Below, piece by piece: positions 22,547 through 35,589 of a DNA stretch of 64,000 bases; within the stretch, counting starts at the first letter, position 1; each line of letters starts with the position of its first letter. The translations under genes were made by a program, and so were the position numbers. The notes beneath the pieces were generated by a model. The model was given only the letters and a program-made list of their open reading frames with translations. It made no database searches and was not told where the DNA came from. This DNA comes from Ephydatia muelleri (lineage: Eukaryota > Porifera > Demospongiae > Spongillida > Spongillidae): contig JABACO010000002.1 in assembly GCA_013339895.1 (NCBI GenBank), forward strand, positions 15,118,713-15,182,712, read 5' to 3'.

Positions 22547-22684
22547 TGTAGCGCATGCGCACAGGCGCTTTAGTAGTTAGGGTGTGGTTTGCACATGCGC
22601 GAGGAGTTAGAACTCTGACTATTTAATGAGTCTCAATTGTATTGGTGTGGATCCTAAGTCCTGATTACTATTGTATCCGCTACA
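22547..22684 (+). repeat. Gypsy-2 3' LTR
   Basis: 138 bp with TG...CA ends, followed by ATAC. It provides the empty-site control for Helitron copy D2. Confidence 0.9.
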
Positions 22685-23761
22685 ATACCACTCTGAGAAC
22701 ATCTCTCATAAAGGACTAAAAAAATTATCAGCTCGTACTTACTCAGCTTAGGGTTCTGGCATCAATTGGAAAGGTAATTACCGAAGCATGGATGACGATG
22801 TTTTACTGCAATCACGAGGGTAAGATTAATTTAGAAGTTCTTTCTATTATAAAGGAAAGCGTCAATAGATTGCAGAACCTTGAAAAAGCACTTGAATATT
22901 TCTAACCTCAACTGAGGATGTGTTTACCGAGAAACTGAATAAGAAAAGATTAAAAGTGCTGGCAGAGTGACATTCCACCTCTTGACAATGAACAAATTAA
23001 CACCATAACGAGTTTTGCACTACAATGTGCCCTTGATGTTCTGCAAAGACAGCTAGAACCATAACTAAGAGGTGTATTATCCACACAAACTGAAGAAATG
23101 CTAAATAGGGGTCAAGGTGCCCAGCTAATACACAGCATGCATTCATCTCAAACCTTTGCTCTAGCAAACCATCAAATACAACGCACGAGAAATGCAATCA
23201 CTGGTTTTGTTGATGGCAAAGCCAAGTCCAAAGAAGTAAAACTGTAGATGTCATGTCAGTTCAAAAATTTGTCATCATCCCAATTATCCGTGTACGCATT
23301 TACATACTTTGTATTCCAGTATTATTTTTCAAATGTATTCATATTAATTAAAAAAATTTCATGTTCTATTTTATTCCTTATAAATAAATATTTTTCAAAT
23401 TGAAATAATTAATCATTACATTACCTGCAAATTATGTGCCTCAATAATACCATTCTCATAAAGGACTTACAAAATAATCTCAGTTTAAAGTTCTGGGATT
23501 ACATGCGAGAAGCGCAATCATTGTTTTTAGAAATATAACTCTACTGTAGTTAGAAGAAACGGATAAACATAGTCAAGATAGAATCATTTCCTTTGCAATA
23601 GGGAGAGCTAGTACATGTCTGTTCATACATGTATATGGAATATTCCTCTCCCCTCCCCCCCTTCCCACCTTGTAAATTTGTGCCTCCACCTTTCCTTCAT
23701 TACATGTAGGTACTAAAAATACACACTTATCAGCATGGCTACTATTCAAGGTGCCCTCCCT

Positions 23762-23792
<31 letters not shown>

Positions 23793-24320
23793 GTATCTAT
23801 CCTGGAGAAGTATTCCCTAACGACGTATGACGTATGTGTAGATTTGTATTTCCAGTCTGGGAATACTGGCCATGTACCATTGTAGCTAAATGTATATTAG
23901 CTGGTAAAGGTCAAGGCCCAAACTTATACATGTACCTCACTCCCCTACACTGAGATCAAAGTAACTGCTATGTAGATAAGGACTCGATATACATGTACCT
24001 CACTAAATTTACACACAGACAGATCTGAAAAATACACTGTACAGAAAGGATGCACCAATTCCTACAAATGATTTATAGTACATGCTCCACATTTTCAACA
24101 CCAATACAATTTTGAAATAGAGAAATCAATGTGCGTAAACTAGTACAGCACATGTGAATGTGTATGTGTGTCAATGTGTTCATTACGTTATTAGCTTATC
24201 TATCAAAAATGAAATCGAAATGTGCAATATATAGAAAATACCCTCCTCTGAGTCCCTCCCCTTTTTGCACCCACATCCTCATCCTCCCTCTTGAATTACA
24301 TCCCCTCATTGCACACCTAC
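22685..24320. other. Intergenic or 3' region with a partial repeat and poly-C
   Basis: The flanks of Gypsy-2 (16800-16886 joined to 22685-22760) are similar to 23330-23490 (TTTCATGTTCT, TTTTTCAAATTGAAA, GTGCCTCAATAATAC, CTCATAAAGGACT), so a repeat of at least 150 bp is present twice. A 29-base C run lies at 23762-23790. 22760-23240 looks like a decayed gene but no family could be named. The missing C-terminal exon of the Rab gene could be here; I did not find it. Confidence 0.4.
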
Positions 24321-27300
24321 TGCCACAAATATCTCTGTCACATTCTGAGTTGTTAGTGCTGATGTTTCCATGAACAGTAGATTGTTCTCTTGTGCAAAGA
24401 CTTGCACCTCCTTAAATGCAAAGGAACTAGGCTTAGAGCATTCAACACCAACCCTCATGCTGCACACACACCCACAAACACACACACATGCATGTCAATG
24501 AAACAAACAATGTAGACATACAGCTGTATCAGACACTCGATCAACCAACCTTAAAATGTACTTGTCTCCTGCCAGCCAGATCTTCCTTGTTTCCACAGAG
24601 AGCTATTACAATGTTTGGATTAGCTAGGCGTTGCAGTTCCTTGACCCAACTCTTGGCTGTGTCGAATGTGTTCTGTGTGTATGCCCACAGAGTGGTGGAG
24701 GTGATATGTTGTATTGGTGACAAGGTACAGTACAGTAAACTGATGGTGGTAAATCACAAATCATTGCTACAATGGTGTGTTTCAAACACCTCCCCCCCCC
24801 TCCCCCTTCCCAAACCCTATCCCTTTCCTGGATCCTTCAGAGGACAGACAGATGCACACACACTTACACACATTCACACATACACACGAACACAAACACA
24901 ATTGGAAAGAAGTCGCCATGCACAATCTATAGAAACATGCCAACAGTTTTTGTGTGCATTATCTGCTTATTTATGAGACTACTGACAGGGGCAAAATTGA
25001 GCCGCACATTTTCCACATACAGCAATTCCCCTATTAAAGTTTCTTTGCAATTTGCAACAGTGTAACGTCATGTGAGTAAAACATTCTGAATTATACAGCA
25101 TGGTCATGTTTCTGAAAACCACGTTGAATTCCACTTTTGCCAGCGAACTATTGTAACAATTTGCATTTTTGTGCTGACTCGTAATTATTACTCCAAGACA
25201 GCATATCTCAGCAAATGGCTGAATAGGCACGTGACATGTGCATTGTTGATGCAACTATCCTGTACATGTATGTGCAAGCAGCAGTCCATATCATCTTTAG
25301 AATGCACAGATACAAAGCCATGCACACACAAGCACACACACACACACATAATACTATTACTGGAATGGAGAAAGGCATGAGTCACAACACAAAGGCCACC
25401 CATCATCACAATGTCCCATGAAAGGGATGACCTACACTACCCTTCCATTCACAAGGTTTAATCCACTTGGATGGCAGAGAGCAAGTGACGTACCATGTTT
25501 GTGATGTCAAAGACAACCATGGCTGCCTGAGCATCTCTGTAGTACATGGGGGTGAGGCTGCGATACCTCTCCTGACCAGCTATGTCCCAAATGTCAAATT
25601 TGACAGTTCTATTGTCGACATTTATTGTATGCATCAGATGTTCAGCTGGAAAAATAATAAATAATTGAGAAGAGAAAAATGGTGGAGATTCCAGCATACA
25701 TGTACGTCAGTGAATGTGTACATGTATGTTAATGTCTTTGTGTGTGTGTCTGTGTGTACGTGTGTCTGTGTGTATGTGTGTCTGTGTGTGCCTGTGTGTG
25801 TGTCTGTGTGTGCCTGTGTGTGTATGCGGAATGGCATTTACCTCCAATTGTACTCTCCTGATATTCATGGAATCGATATTTGACTAACCTCAACACCACA
25901 CAGGACTTCCCGACACCATCAGCACCTACATCCAGGGAGAAGGGAGATAGAACATTACTTGGAAACATTGTTTAAACGCAAGGATAAAAAGAATGATTAT
26001 ACACATGTGCATACATTTTAAAACACCAAATCACCGTGCACAAATATCCACTCACACAAACACCAACACACACACAATACAAACACATGCACACACACAC
26101 ACACATACATGTACACACACACAGGTCTTGCAACCAACCCCACATGACACAAGCGTTTATCACTGCAAACTGTAGGAGGCAATTGTATTTGGGCTTCCAC
26201 CCTCCTCCTCTACATGTACGTGTACATGTATTTCACTTTGTACTAACTGTTGTACTCACTACTAATGCCAGAGCTAATACACTCTTAGCTGCATGAATAG
26301 TTGGGTGTGGCCTGACCTCAGCATTAAGTAAAGTTGGGCCACACCCTGATACTGCACGACTGCTATGCCTAGGTTGGGTATGCATGTATGTGTGTATCTA
26401 TCAGTATGTGCATCACCTATATCAGGATAGCTTTGAAGTGCCCCCCACCCAACCCAATTCATGAAATACCACCCTTCTGGGACCAATTGCTGCCCCATCC
26501 CCCAGCCCCCCACTCACACCCACACACTGACCCAGACCGGAGACTGAATCGCATTTAAACTGCCTACAATTGCCAGGTTTTAACAACAAGTTGTGTTGTA
26601 ACAATTGCAAATGGCATGTTTGGAACAGATATCTCGGGCAATGTGGTCACATCAGAGTTCAACCTGTAGCACTATATGTTTCAAGCAGAGATCAATAAGT
26701 CATTAATTCATAGTTACATGTCAGTACATTTCTAATTCCCCCTAAAAATACAGTCGCTGGTTTTGAGGATCTCAAGAACAGCACTCCTGGTGCTCTGCCC
26801 CAGACCCTGTTGTGGGAGGGACCATCCCTCACAAGCCCACCCCCACCCCCCACCCTTAAATCCTGTATTTGCTGCGGGTTTTGGTGAAACACAGAGAGAA
26901 GCGTCCCTGCTTTACAAGTACAATCACTGGTCAATTCATCTAGTCATTAACTACTGTACACATGCTCCAGTGTCAGTGTCAATGACATGCAGCATAGATA
27001 CTAGACAGTGATGTGCGCTGCCGCTGCAGTCACGAGTTCAGAATACTCCATTACAGCTGTTGGACAAACAGCGTATTTGCTTCCCCCCCCCCCCCCCCCC
27101 CCCCTCTCACCCCTAGAAAAAGACAAGCCACCCCACTAAGTACTGCCTCTTATGCCCACCCTAAGCTCCCCCGCCACTTGGAAGGTGAAACTTCAAGCAA
27201 CCCTGTTCCTGGTAATCAAACTAAATTAATAAACAGCTTACATGTACCATCTACTAGTTCTACCACATGAGTCAAACCAAGTAGCTAGACATCTTAGCAA

Positions 27301-27735
27301 AGCACACCTTGAATGCGAATGAAATTATCGACCTCTTTCGTGAGCAACATGTATCTCTTTTACGGGTGCATTTCCCTTGCTGGTCAAGCTAATAACATTC
27401 CATAGCAGTTAACTGCCCACTGTGTACGATGTTCTTTAATGTTTAATCCCCAGGGCTAAATGCTTACAGTATTTACTGACTCCTTAAATAAGGCTCCTCT
27501 TATACACTGCATGAACAAGACAGCTAAGTTCAATAAACACTGTGGCTCAACTGTAGCTGTCATGAGAAGTTTGTGTCAATGTGGTCAACGTTGCTGTTGT
27601 GGGTAATACAGGGACGTTGCGATACATCGTTAAGATTACGAACATAAAAACGAAGCCACTACTTCCATTAACGGAACTGTTTACTATTTACTACACTGAG
27701 GCTGGGTACGTGAATCACACGCGCGCGCACACACA

Positions 27736-27796
<61 letters not shown>

Positions 27797-27911
27797 AGTA
27801 ATAGTAAAGCACATACGAGGACATACCTAACAGGGCGAGCTTGATGACAAACGGCGGGTGACAATCCAATGAAGAACCATTGGATGTTGGAGCTGTGTTG
27901 AGTGTGGTCAT
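24321..27911 (-). CDS. Rab5-like small GTPase, five exons, C-terminal exon not found
   Basis: Exons on the minus strand are 27911-27827, 25925-25842, 25645-25494, 24672-24550 and 24410-24321, all with AG/GT borders and joining in frame to 178 codons. Motifs in order are GADGVGKS (P-loop), [10 protein letters not shown] (effector region as in Rab5), [14 protein letters not shown] (switch II), [34 protein letters not shown] (specificity NKxD, given here across two segments), and [10 protein letters not shown]. These are the Rab5 subfamily hallmarks, so the protein probably acts in early endosome fusion. Differences are WDIAG in place of the usual WDTAG and TSAL in place of TSAK. The last about 35-40 residues with the prenylated Cys are not located. 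Introns hold CA/GT repeats. Transposon A lies 40 bp upstream of the start codon. Confidence 0.85.
25735..25830 (+). repeat. GT-rich microsatellite in a Rab intron
   Basis: Imperfect (GT)n with TCTGTGTG interruptions. Open frames over it are artefacts. Similar CA-rich runs are at 24850-24900, 25320-25348 and 26040-26122. Confidence 0.85.
27083..27104 (+). repeat. Poly-C tract in a Rab intron
   Basis: Twenty-two C residues. The length is likely uncertain in assembly. Confidence 0.85.
27431..27500. repeat. Single end related to element F
   Basis: TTCTTTAATGTTTAATCCCCAG followed by a degraded TTTA...CCTTAAATAAGG block corresponds to the left end of element F (12990-13060). No opposite end was found nearby. 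Confidence 0.45.
27728..27794 (+). repeat. CA microsatellite
   Basis: About 33 CA units with one TA interruption, in the first intron of the Rab gene, about 35 bp after its first exon in gene sense. Confidence 0.95.
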
Positions 27912-28439
27912 TCCTGATGGCTTGCATCATCTATACTTGTACATGTATGCATTTCCATTGAACCTGTGACAAGCCTCTTGATACCAAATTTTTTTCATAG
28001 CAACGGACTTAATTACGACCTTTGCAACCAACATGGGCTTAAAGATGCTCCTTTTTTACCACGAGGACTGTTTTTAACTCTAATGCCGTTTATATTCTGT
28101 CAATAAGATGTTACCCGCTCGCGAATTCTGTGTGTGTTGTTTGCGGTCAGGTGATACAGATTGCTCTGGAACTTTTCCCGCCCTTATGAAGTACACTGAA
28201 ACTTTTATAATATAACGGAGATAGTTTTGGCTGTTAGATTACTCGCGGTGCCGCGATTCCTAACTCACGCAGTGTGCGTGTTAAATATTCCTCGATGCTT
28301 GACGCCATTGACCTCTCCTACCTAGCTTAACCTGGCTTAGCTGAATCACGATGCCATTTTAACATATTCTAGCCCAACATCCAACATCCTTGAATCCATT
28401 AGGTAGTGCCGTCTAGTGAAGACTTGCACTTGAGAATAA

Positions 28440-30600
28440 ATATGGCATTACTACATGTTATTGAGCAATTGCATCTACGTAAGCTTTAGTCTTTTTTTGT
28501 TTAGGAGGTGTTGCACTCTGAATTTGAGGAGAGAGCTTTAAGTAGTGTTCCTTCGAAAGCACTTAAGCCTCTCTGTTGGATCGGGGATGGTTTTATACGT
28601 AGCTGCAAGGCTGTTGAACTGGGAGTGGATGGACTCGGCCCCCTGCTCACCCATCAATCCACATCCAACTTGAATCCAATCCAGCATGTGGTGTTTTAGA
28701 ATGTGCCTTTTTTATAGTTCTTCTGGCACCCTGAACGTGGCATCACAGGTGTTGATAGCATTGCCTGTTTTAAAAAAAATGCAATTAACTGCTGTGTTAG
28801 CATGAGACTCTTAATTGTTCTTACCTAATTGCACAATGCTCCATTGAGACAAGCACAGCTGTCATACAAGCTGTGGCAACGGGAAAAGATGGTGTGAAAG
28901 TTTGTATACATCTCTTGTGCTTCTGAGTGAAGTACACCTAAGGTTTGTGCTATTTGTACAACTGATGAGCAAGTGCCTCCACATTAGGTGGCTGGATATA
29001 CATTTGCTATAATTTTTAGCACATAATAGAAGCACACAAGCTTATTTGAAGAATTTTGTTGCACGTGGTTACCAACGAAAATCCCACTGTAATACTTTTG
29101 ACGATGGACACCCATTGCACCCAATCTGGTTGATATTCCTTTTCACAAAAGGGTGATCTTTGAAACTCTTCTCCAGTGATTCCATCAGACCATTGAGCCT
29201 TAGTACCTTAGTAAAAATATATATAATTTTTAATTAAGTCTGGCATTACAGGTACATGTACTTTGTTTACCAGTGTTTGCATAAAGGAGCACCAATTGCA
29301 TCACAAAGGGATGTGGGAGGGTTCAATAACAGCATTATGTAATTGGTGAGTGTTAACTGCCATATGTTATTGCATATGCACTGCTCAGTGAATACCTTCC
29401 ACTCAGCATTCTGAGCCTATTCCATGGCAACCCCAAATCACCCTTGAGTGCCAGCCCCTGTTCAGGTGTCATGCCTTTGGTGATCCCTGCAAACGCTCCT
29501 TCTCCTTTATGTCCAAGGATTTCAATTCAGTCTCAAATATGATTGTGAAGCTCTCTGCACTGAGGACAGCTCTAGTGCTACTAATTTCATTAACCTGACA
29601 CTTCCTGCAGCGTTTACTGAGCTGGTTGACAGCTGCTTATGGCTGTGCTATCCTCATAAGAGTCAAAGGCTGAAAAAAGAGCATGCGTTAGTTTTAGTTT
29701 GATACAGAAACTGAAACATTGCATCTATGTATTTACTGCTCCTCCTGTAGGTAGTTGTATTGTACATGTAATGCTGCTTTGAAGAAGTTCATGTACAACT
29801 TGTGCTGCTATCATTAACTGTGCTTGTTGTGCTGACCACAATGGTGCACATTGTAAGCTCGAGCCACAACATCTGTCCCACAAGATGTACAATGCACCAT
29901 TATGTCACCAAGCAACTGAATAATAAGCTCTGAAGGCTGTTTGAGCTCCGCCAGCAGAAGACTGGTGACTGAATAGCAGCGGGTGCACTTAAGTCTTACA
30001 GTGACACGAATCCACTCGTTAAGACACCAACTACAAACATAAGCATGGCATGGTAGCTCTATGGGTTGATGTAGCATGTCCAAACAAATTGGACACATAA
30101 CTGTGTCTACCATTGACAATATCTGTTTTGTTGACACAGAAGGCATAGGTAGTTTGGTGATGATAGCAGGTGGAGCAAGTGCATCTATCACAGCCATCAT
30201 GCCTTTTGGTGTGTATATACCATAACTGCTGACTTTGAGGCAGTCTTCAATCCATGCTTGTAAAAGGGTTTACATGCCTACAGTATAACATCATGTTAAG
30301 CACATGTACTTGTAATGCATGAATCCTATACCTTACAGGTGCCAGCAGTGTGTGAACCAGTAATATGGTGCATTGACACTTGTATTGGTTCTTACACTTG
30401 ATTGCCACCTGCTCTCTCAATATTGCCTTACCGCACAATGTGCAGAACAATTGTGGGTGGATCTCCTCCTGGTCTGTTGAGACACTGATGTCAAATGCAA
30501 CCAATAGACTATCAGTGTAGGTGCTGCACTGGTATGAAGGCTCCGGCTTTGGTGGTTTGCCCTTGGCTTTGACTCCTCATTGAAGTTTGCACCCGCATAC
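28440..30600 (-). pseudogene. N-RAG gene of element A
   Basis: On the minus strand, exon 1 (about 30600-30337) has KGKPPKPEPSYQCS and EEIHPQLFCTLCGKAI, the RAG1-like HP..C..C start, and ends at a GT donor. The RING exon (about 30230-29814) has MCPICLDMLHQPIELPCH, then CSWCLNEW and CTRC, then LIIQLLGDIMVHCTSCG and HH. This order (zinc segment, RING, second zinc segment) is that of the RAG1 N-terminus. Middle exon traces at 29640-29390 read LSAESFTIIFETELKSLD and MTPEQGLALKGDLGLPWNR in nearby frames. The last exon (about 28770-28440) has GCGLMGEQGAESIHSQFNSL. The same architecture is found in elements 1 and B. Stops between the parts suggest decay or unrecognised introns. Confidence 0.65.
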
Positions 30601-31295
30601 CCTGCAGAGATCAGTCAATCAGCATTTGTGGTGGGATTGCATGGCTATTTAAGTGGTGGTGCGCATTATTCATGATGTGGATGGTGTGTTATTATGTATT
30701 CATGGCCAGAAATAGCGGACATGAATACTTGAAACCCGCGACGCGCTTCATGAAAAATTGAAGTATGGAACGTCTATGGAGATTTGCATTCAAACGTGTA
30801 CAATTCTTTGCTGGAGACCCGTAACTATGTTTCCAGGCAAAATTGTGATAAAGGTACTCTGAATGGAACTTCTTGTATTATTTTGTTCCGCCAAAATGTG
30901 CACACAGCTAATTCGAAACTGGGTTTTATGAAAATACATACATTGAATGGAAGATGGTGCATTTATCAACCGTTTCTCCCTTATAGCACGCCGTGTAGAC
31001 CCGCTACTCAAGTGTCCAAGGCAGATCCTAAAGGCCAAATCATCTGGCCATACAGTTATACTATGGTGTTAATTTTGCCACATACACAGATGATTCAAAA
31101 TGGACTTTTCTAGGTTGTGCAGCATGACATTATTAAACGTTATGGCTAATTATTGTACAGTACACTGGTCGTTACATGCTATACATACATGTACATCCGT
31201 ACTTCTAAAATCGCTGTACCTCGCGAGTACATAGTATTCAGTGTATCCTCGCGTTCATTCTAGCTTTCGCTTTGTGAAGACAACCATATATCTAC
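30601..31295. promoter_or_regulatory. Divergent intergenic region of element A
   Basis: It separates the two gene starts. The part up to about 30770 is also present next to the left TIR of element B (40080-40200), which shows where B lost the transposase half. A shared promoter is inferred only. Open frames in it have no recognisable domain. Confidence 0.35.
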
Positions 31296-33967
31296 ATGGA
31301 ATTGGATGAGAACGTGCAACCAGCTAGCAGCCGAAGAAGCTATACGCTTTCGAAAGATGTGCTACCTCCGTTGGCCATGGAGACACTAGTGGTGACTATT
31401 GTGGGGTCCACTGAACTTGATGGTATACTATCTGTAGCGAAACCAAACCGTCTGCTAGAAGACTGGGCAAATTCACGGAGCACCGCGATACAAGCTTCGT
31501 GGCGTTGTTAAATGAACGTATTGAGGACGATATCATGTCTTTCGACCCAGACGCGACACGTTTAGAAACACAATTGTATCGCAGATCGCTGAGTAAACTT
31601 AGAAAAATGAGGGGTGCAAAGAGGATCGATGTGCTATTTGGCTCCACAATCACTACAATTTATAAAGGTGAGTTGTTTCCTGCTGCCATGCTTGTTGAAG
31701 AACGAAGCGTAGCGAACGACTTATTGGCTGAAACCGATGCTATGATATACGATTTGCAGAATCAGCTAATTTTCGTGAGGCAGGAACTGACTGAAGCACA
31801 CGAAACGCTTGCTTCACAGTATTGTAACAAAGGAGGTGAATTAGATGATGTAAGCAACATGCAGGCACGCTCGATGGAAAGTACAAGATGTAGTTAGTTG
31901 CACAAGTAGAGCGTTGGAATTCCTGCATGCCATCATACGGGATTACTCTTAACTCACATGTCATACCACCACTGGAAAACCTCTAACTATGCCTCTGTTA
32001 TCAGGAACCACTGATATCAATAACTCCGACAACACCGAGGCAAATCTAAGGGTTTTGTATCCGCTAGATAGATTCGGAGTAAGCGACAAGTTTTACCAAG
32101 AACTTTCCATGCTTTTCTCAGAGCTTCCAAGGTCTAATGCTGTAAAAAAAAACGCGCACCGAACTTAATGATATCTTGGTCCTCATCCGCATCGAGGGAT
32201 ATGAAGGTGCCTATCGGTCGTTTGAAAGTACTTTGTGCAAACACTTGTCAATATTGGTAATAGTAAACATTACAAACAATACATGCATGTAATAATTCAT
32301 TCTTCTCAATGCAGATAGCAAAAAACCCAGCAGTATTTGCATCTGGTAAAAAAAATTAAAATCAGGATTTCTGGGGATGGTGCTAAGTTCTCAAGAACGT
32401 CTAATTTCATTCTGTTATCATATGCTATCCTGGAACCTTCCATTGGACAATACTTATCCGGACTAGGTAAGAAAGTGAATAGACCTATACTCATGCTGTT
32501 ATGTTTACTATTTATAATACTGTCGGTGCATGCAGGCAACCATACTATTGCAGTAGTCAAAGGTATGGAAGATTACTAAACAATTATCCGCAGCGTTTTC
32601 TGTGACCTTTGATGAAATTAACCATCTTCAGCAGACAGCTTTGTCAATGTCAATGGTAACCCTTACCCTATTGAAATCTTTCTGAGTTCAGACATGAAGG
32701 TTGGTATTGTCTAGTTTAAGGAGGTACACCATGCACGTTCTTTCTATGTTCTAATAGTTAGTTTACGCTTTTGACACTGGGTCTAAATGGAGCAAATTCT
32801 ATATACGCTTGCCCATTGTGCACGATGCACCGTGATAACAGGTTTGAACGTACTAAGCCTGTTACAGTGAAATGTGGTACATATTGCCTTTCTCTAGATG
32901 GGACATGTCAAAGGCAGAAGCGCACTTTACCAACACTGTTGTGAGAACACTTGCTACTCTTAGGTGAGGAATATATATATAAATTTCTACATGTCCTAAC
33001 TGCAATCTTGCAGATGCGGCTTTGCTACCAATGGCAAAATGGCAGCACAGCACAAAGGCTCAATACATCGGCCACTCACTTCTATACCACTTCATCATGT
33101 GATACTTGGCAATTTTGAGTGGACATCGTTAACGGGTGAAAGTGTGAAGAAGGTTTTAAAGTTACACATGCACACTATATACAAACATTGCATCCCATCA
33201 TCTTCTACTTACACTAGCTACTTCCGCCAAAAATGAAAGCTATCCCTCTGCCAAGTACATTGCTGGCAACTATTGTTAAACTGTGGATGGTATATGCAAG
33301 GAGGAGGGTGGGGGTGGGGGTGGATAGAATTAAATCAATATTGAGCAGGTTTCTATATTGAATGTTAAAACAGGATTTTGAAGAGTTGTACAATATGATA
33401 TCCAGTGAGTCACCACCATTAAATGCTGCAGATGACATTCATCAGAAGGTGTGTTGTCAGGTACATGCACCAAACAATGAGCACTGTCATAATGTGTATA
33501 TATATATTATATAGAGCAAGAGATGGGTTGAACTATTCTTGAGCATCAAAGAGGATGGTCACCAACTCAAGCATGTAACTCCATACATTCATGCCATGGT
33601 GTATCATGTTCCAAACAGCATGGAAGTATGAAGCAGTTTTCTTGTCAAGGTAAATTGTACAGTAATAGTATGCAAACGTCAAATATTCTTTCAGGTGTGG
33701 AGAGGCATAATGATGACGCCAAGAGAAATTACTTCTCCAGCAACCAGTGGGATGCCCCAGCAGAAGACAGAGTACAGGCTGGAAGAGCTGCGTGAGTATG
33801 CCAGAGAAAGGAGGTCTTACACTAAGCATAATTCTGCATACTGGCATGAAGGAGGGATTGAGGCCCATCGGTCTGAAACTCGGGAAGCACACCTACATCA
33901 AATGAACATTGCCAAGACATCCTTAAAGCATGATTACAGTACTGCTGGAGGACAACTACATGTATAA
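31296..33967 (+). pseudogene. RAG1/Chapaev-like DDE transposase of element A, multi-exon, damaged
   Basis: Exon-like pieces run through 31296-31880 (frameshift near 31490), 32005-32265, 32315-32640, 32641-32699, 32758-32850, 32898-32960, 33013-33235, 33375-33450, 33513-33657 and 33694-33967. Most borders show AG/GT. Candidate catalytic residues are the Asp in IRISGDGAKFSRTSN (codon 32376), the Asp in IEIFLSSDMK (32691) and the Glu in GVERHNDDAKRNYF (33700). Between them lie a Cys pair (YACPLCTMHRD), a GNHTIAVVKG block, EWTSLTG and HVTPYIHAMVYHVP. I recognise this family as one abundant in corals and sponges. The assignment to RAG1-like transposases rests on the D-D-E layout, the CAC ends and the N-RAG neighbour. 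In-frame stops (near 32577 and 33628) and an extra A near 32145 suggest a dead copy. Confidence 0.6.
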
Positions 33968-35589
33968 CATTACTGCAATGTTGTTTACAATGAGCTGCAA
34001 TGTTTTGAATGAGCTCTGCATGATGTTGCCTGCAAGAGTTCATAATGTTTGCCTTCAAACATACACGGGCCTATGAACTTTAAATGAGTGTGATAAAATG
34101 GTGCTTTCCAACAGATAATCATGTAGTGGGCTTTACTTGTACCACATGCATGTATCCACCTCATCCTGGCTTAATTCAGCTGATCAATGTGAAAGCAGTT
34201 CAGGAATTGATTCTCTGGCTAGACCATGCTGTGAATAAGGTCTATAGGTTGTCTGCAATTATGATCTATACATTGTCTCTCTTGTTACTCCTGTACTATA
34301 GATGTTTTGAATGAGCTCTGCATGATGTTGCCTGCAGGAGGTCATAATGTTTGCCTTCAAACATCCACTGGTCTATGAATGTGATAAAAGGGTGATTCCA
34401 ACAGATAATCATGTACATGTAGCGGGCTTTACCACTTTCTATTTGCGCACCTAATATCCATGCACAAGAGTTATTCCAGGGTTTTAAGCCGTTCGTATGT
34501 GTGCATGATATGACGCTTTCCTAAATTTGTTTAGGATATTTTAAGAATCGTAAATGTACATCTCCTTGTAATCACACATGTTACACAACTTGTACATGGT
34601 TATAGCTATGGACTTCCTTTTTCAACGCATCATACTACACCTTTTCTGTATGGTAAAATGTTTATTGTGGGATCTTGCTTTAACTTCGTGTTTTTATCCC
34701 CGAATCCCACGATTATCTAAACCCACTATGCTTTTTGCTGATATGACCATGCAAATTGCACCAGCACATTAAAAATGATTCAGATGGGTAAATAATCGTG
34801 AGCTACATGTATACAACAGAAATTTCTCCATGTGCTGTTTGATAGCTTCGAACGCTTTGGCTTAACTTACGCCAACGATACTATTCTCATTCCCGCCTGA
34901 TGTAGCGACACCTCGCGTTAAAATACTCAATCGGTTATCATGATTAGTTCTACTATTGTGTCGCGCGAGAATGCAAGAAATTACTTGGTATGGCCTGGGA
35001 ACAAACAAAACGCTCAACTAAATTTGTGCATGCGTATGTAGGATATAGTTTTGATAGTGTTTGGGCAACAACAAAAACATGTCAGGACCTGTTGTTATTA
35101 TACACTAGTCTGGCACGCAGAATTTTTAATTTGCGCACTTGCGCTGCATCAATCCACATCAGGTGGGAGGGAGTACTGTTTTTCTCGTTGCAGAAACGGA
35201 GGTTTGACACACTATATCGTAGTCTTACTATTTTAATGGTCTCGTGAGCAGAAGTCTCGTGAGCAGATGATACATCAATATTCAAAAGATGAAGCACATA
35301 ATGACATACGTTTATGAAATAATTAATTATGCTCGGTGGTAATTAGTTAATTTGTCTTGAATTTAATTAATGGATGCTTAATGTTCTTTACATGATACAC
35401 GTATGTTATAATCAGACCGATTTTTAGAGAATAATAAACCTGTTTGGAATTCAATTTGAAAAAAATAATTTTAGTTAATTAATTTGAATAAATAATTTCT
35501 TGTCTTGAAACATGATAAATCATTAAAAAAGGTGGCAAAGTTATTGGTGAAATCAGAATTCTCAAATCTCTATCACAACCTTACATATT
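33968..35589. other. Non-coding part of element A with a direct duplication
   Basis: About 130 bp is repeated at 34000-34135 and 34305-34430 (TTTTGAATGAGCTCTGCATG and onward, AACAGATAATCATGTA). No supported gene; the rest is AT-rich. Confidence 0.5.

Larger units (their letters stand above)
16887..22684 (+). mobile_element. Gypsy-2: nearly intact Ty3/Gypsy LTR retrotransposon
   Basis: The 138-bp LTRs (16887-17015 plus 17832-17840, and 22547-22684) begin TGTAGCGCATG and end CCGCTACA. They differ at only one position outside the Helitron insert. ATAC flanks both sides (16883-16886, 22685-22688). A primer-binding-like TGGTGTCAGAAGTGGG follows the 5' LTR at 17842, and a purine tract (AGAGAGAGAGGAGGGAG) precedes the 3' LTR. 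The polyprotein reads gag, protease, RT, RNase H, integrase with only two apparent one-base frame changes. The element looks young. The order RT-RNase H-integrase identifies Ty3/Gypsy. Confidence 0.9.

Noticed and set aside
25188..26200. Several open frames rich in Cys/Val or His/Thr
   Set aside because: They are translations of CA/GT microsatellites in Rab introns.
30784..31113. 109-codon frame between the two genes of element A
   Set aside because: No domain, and the position is the divergent intergenic region; the opposite strand is open as well.
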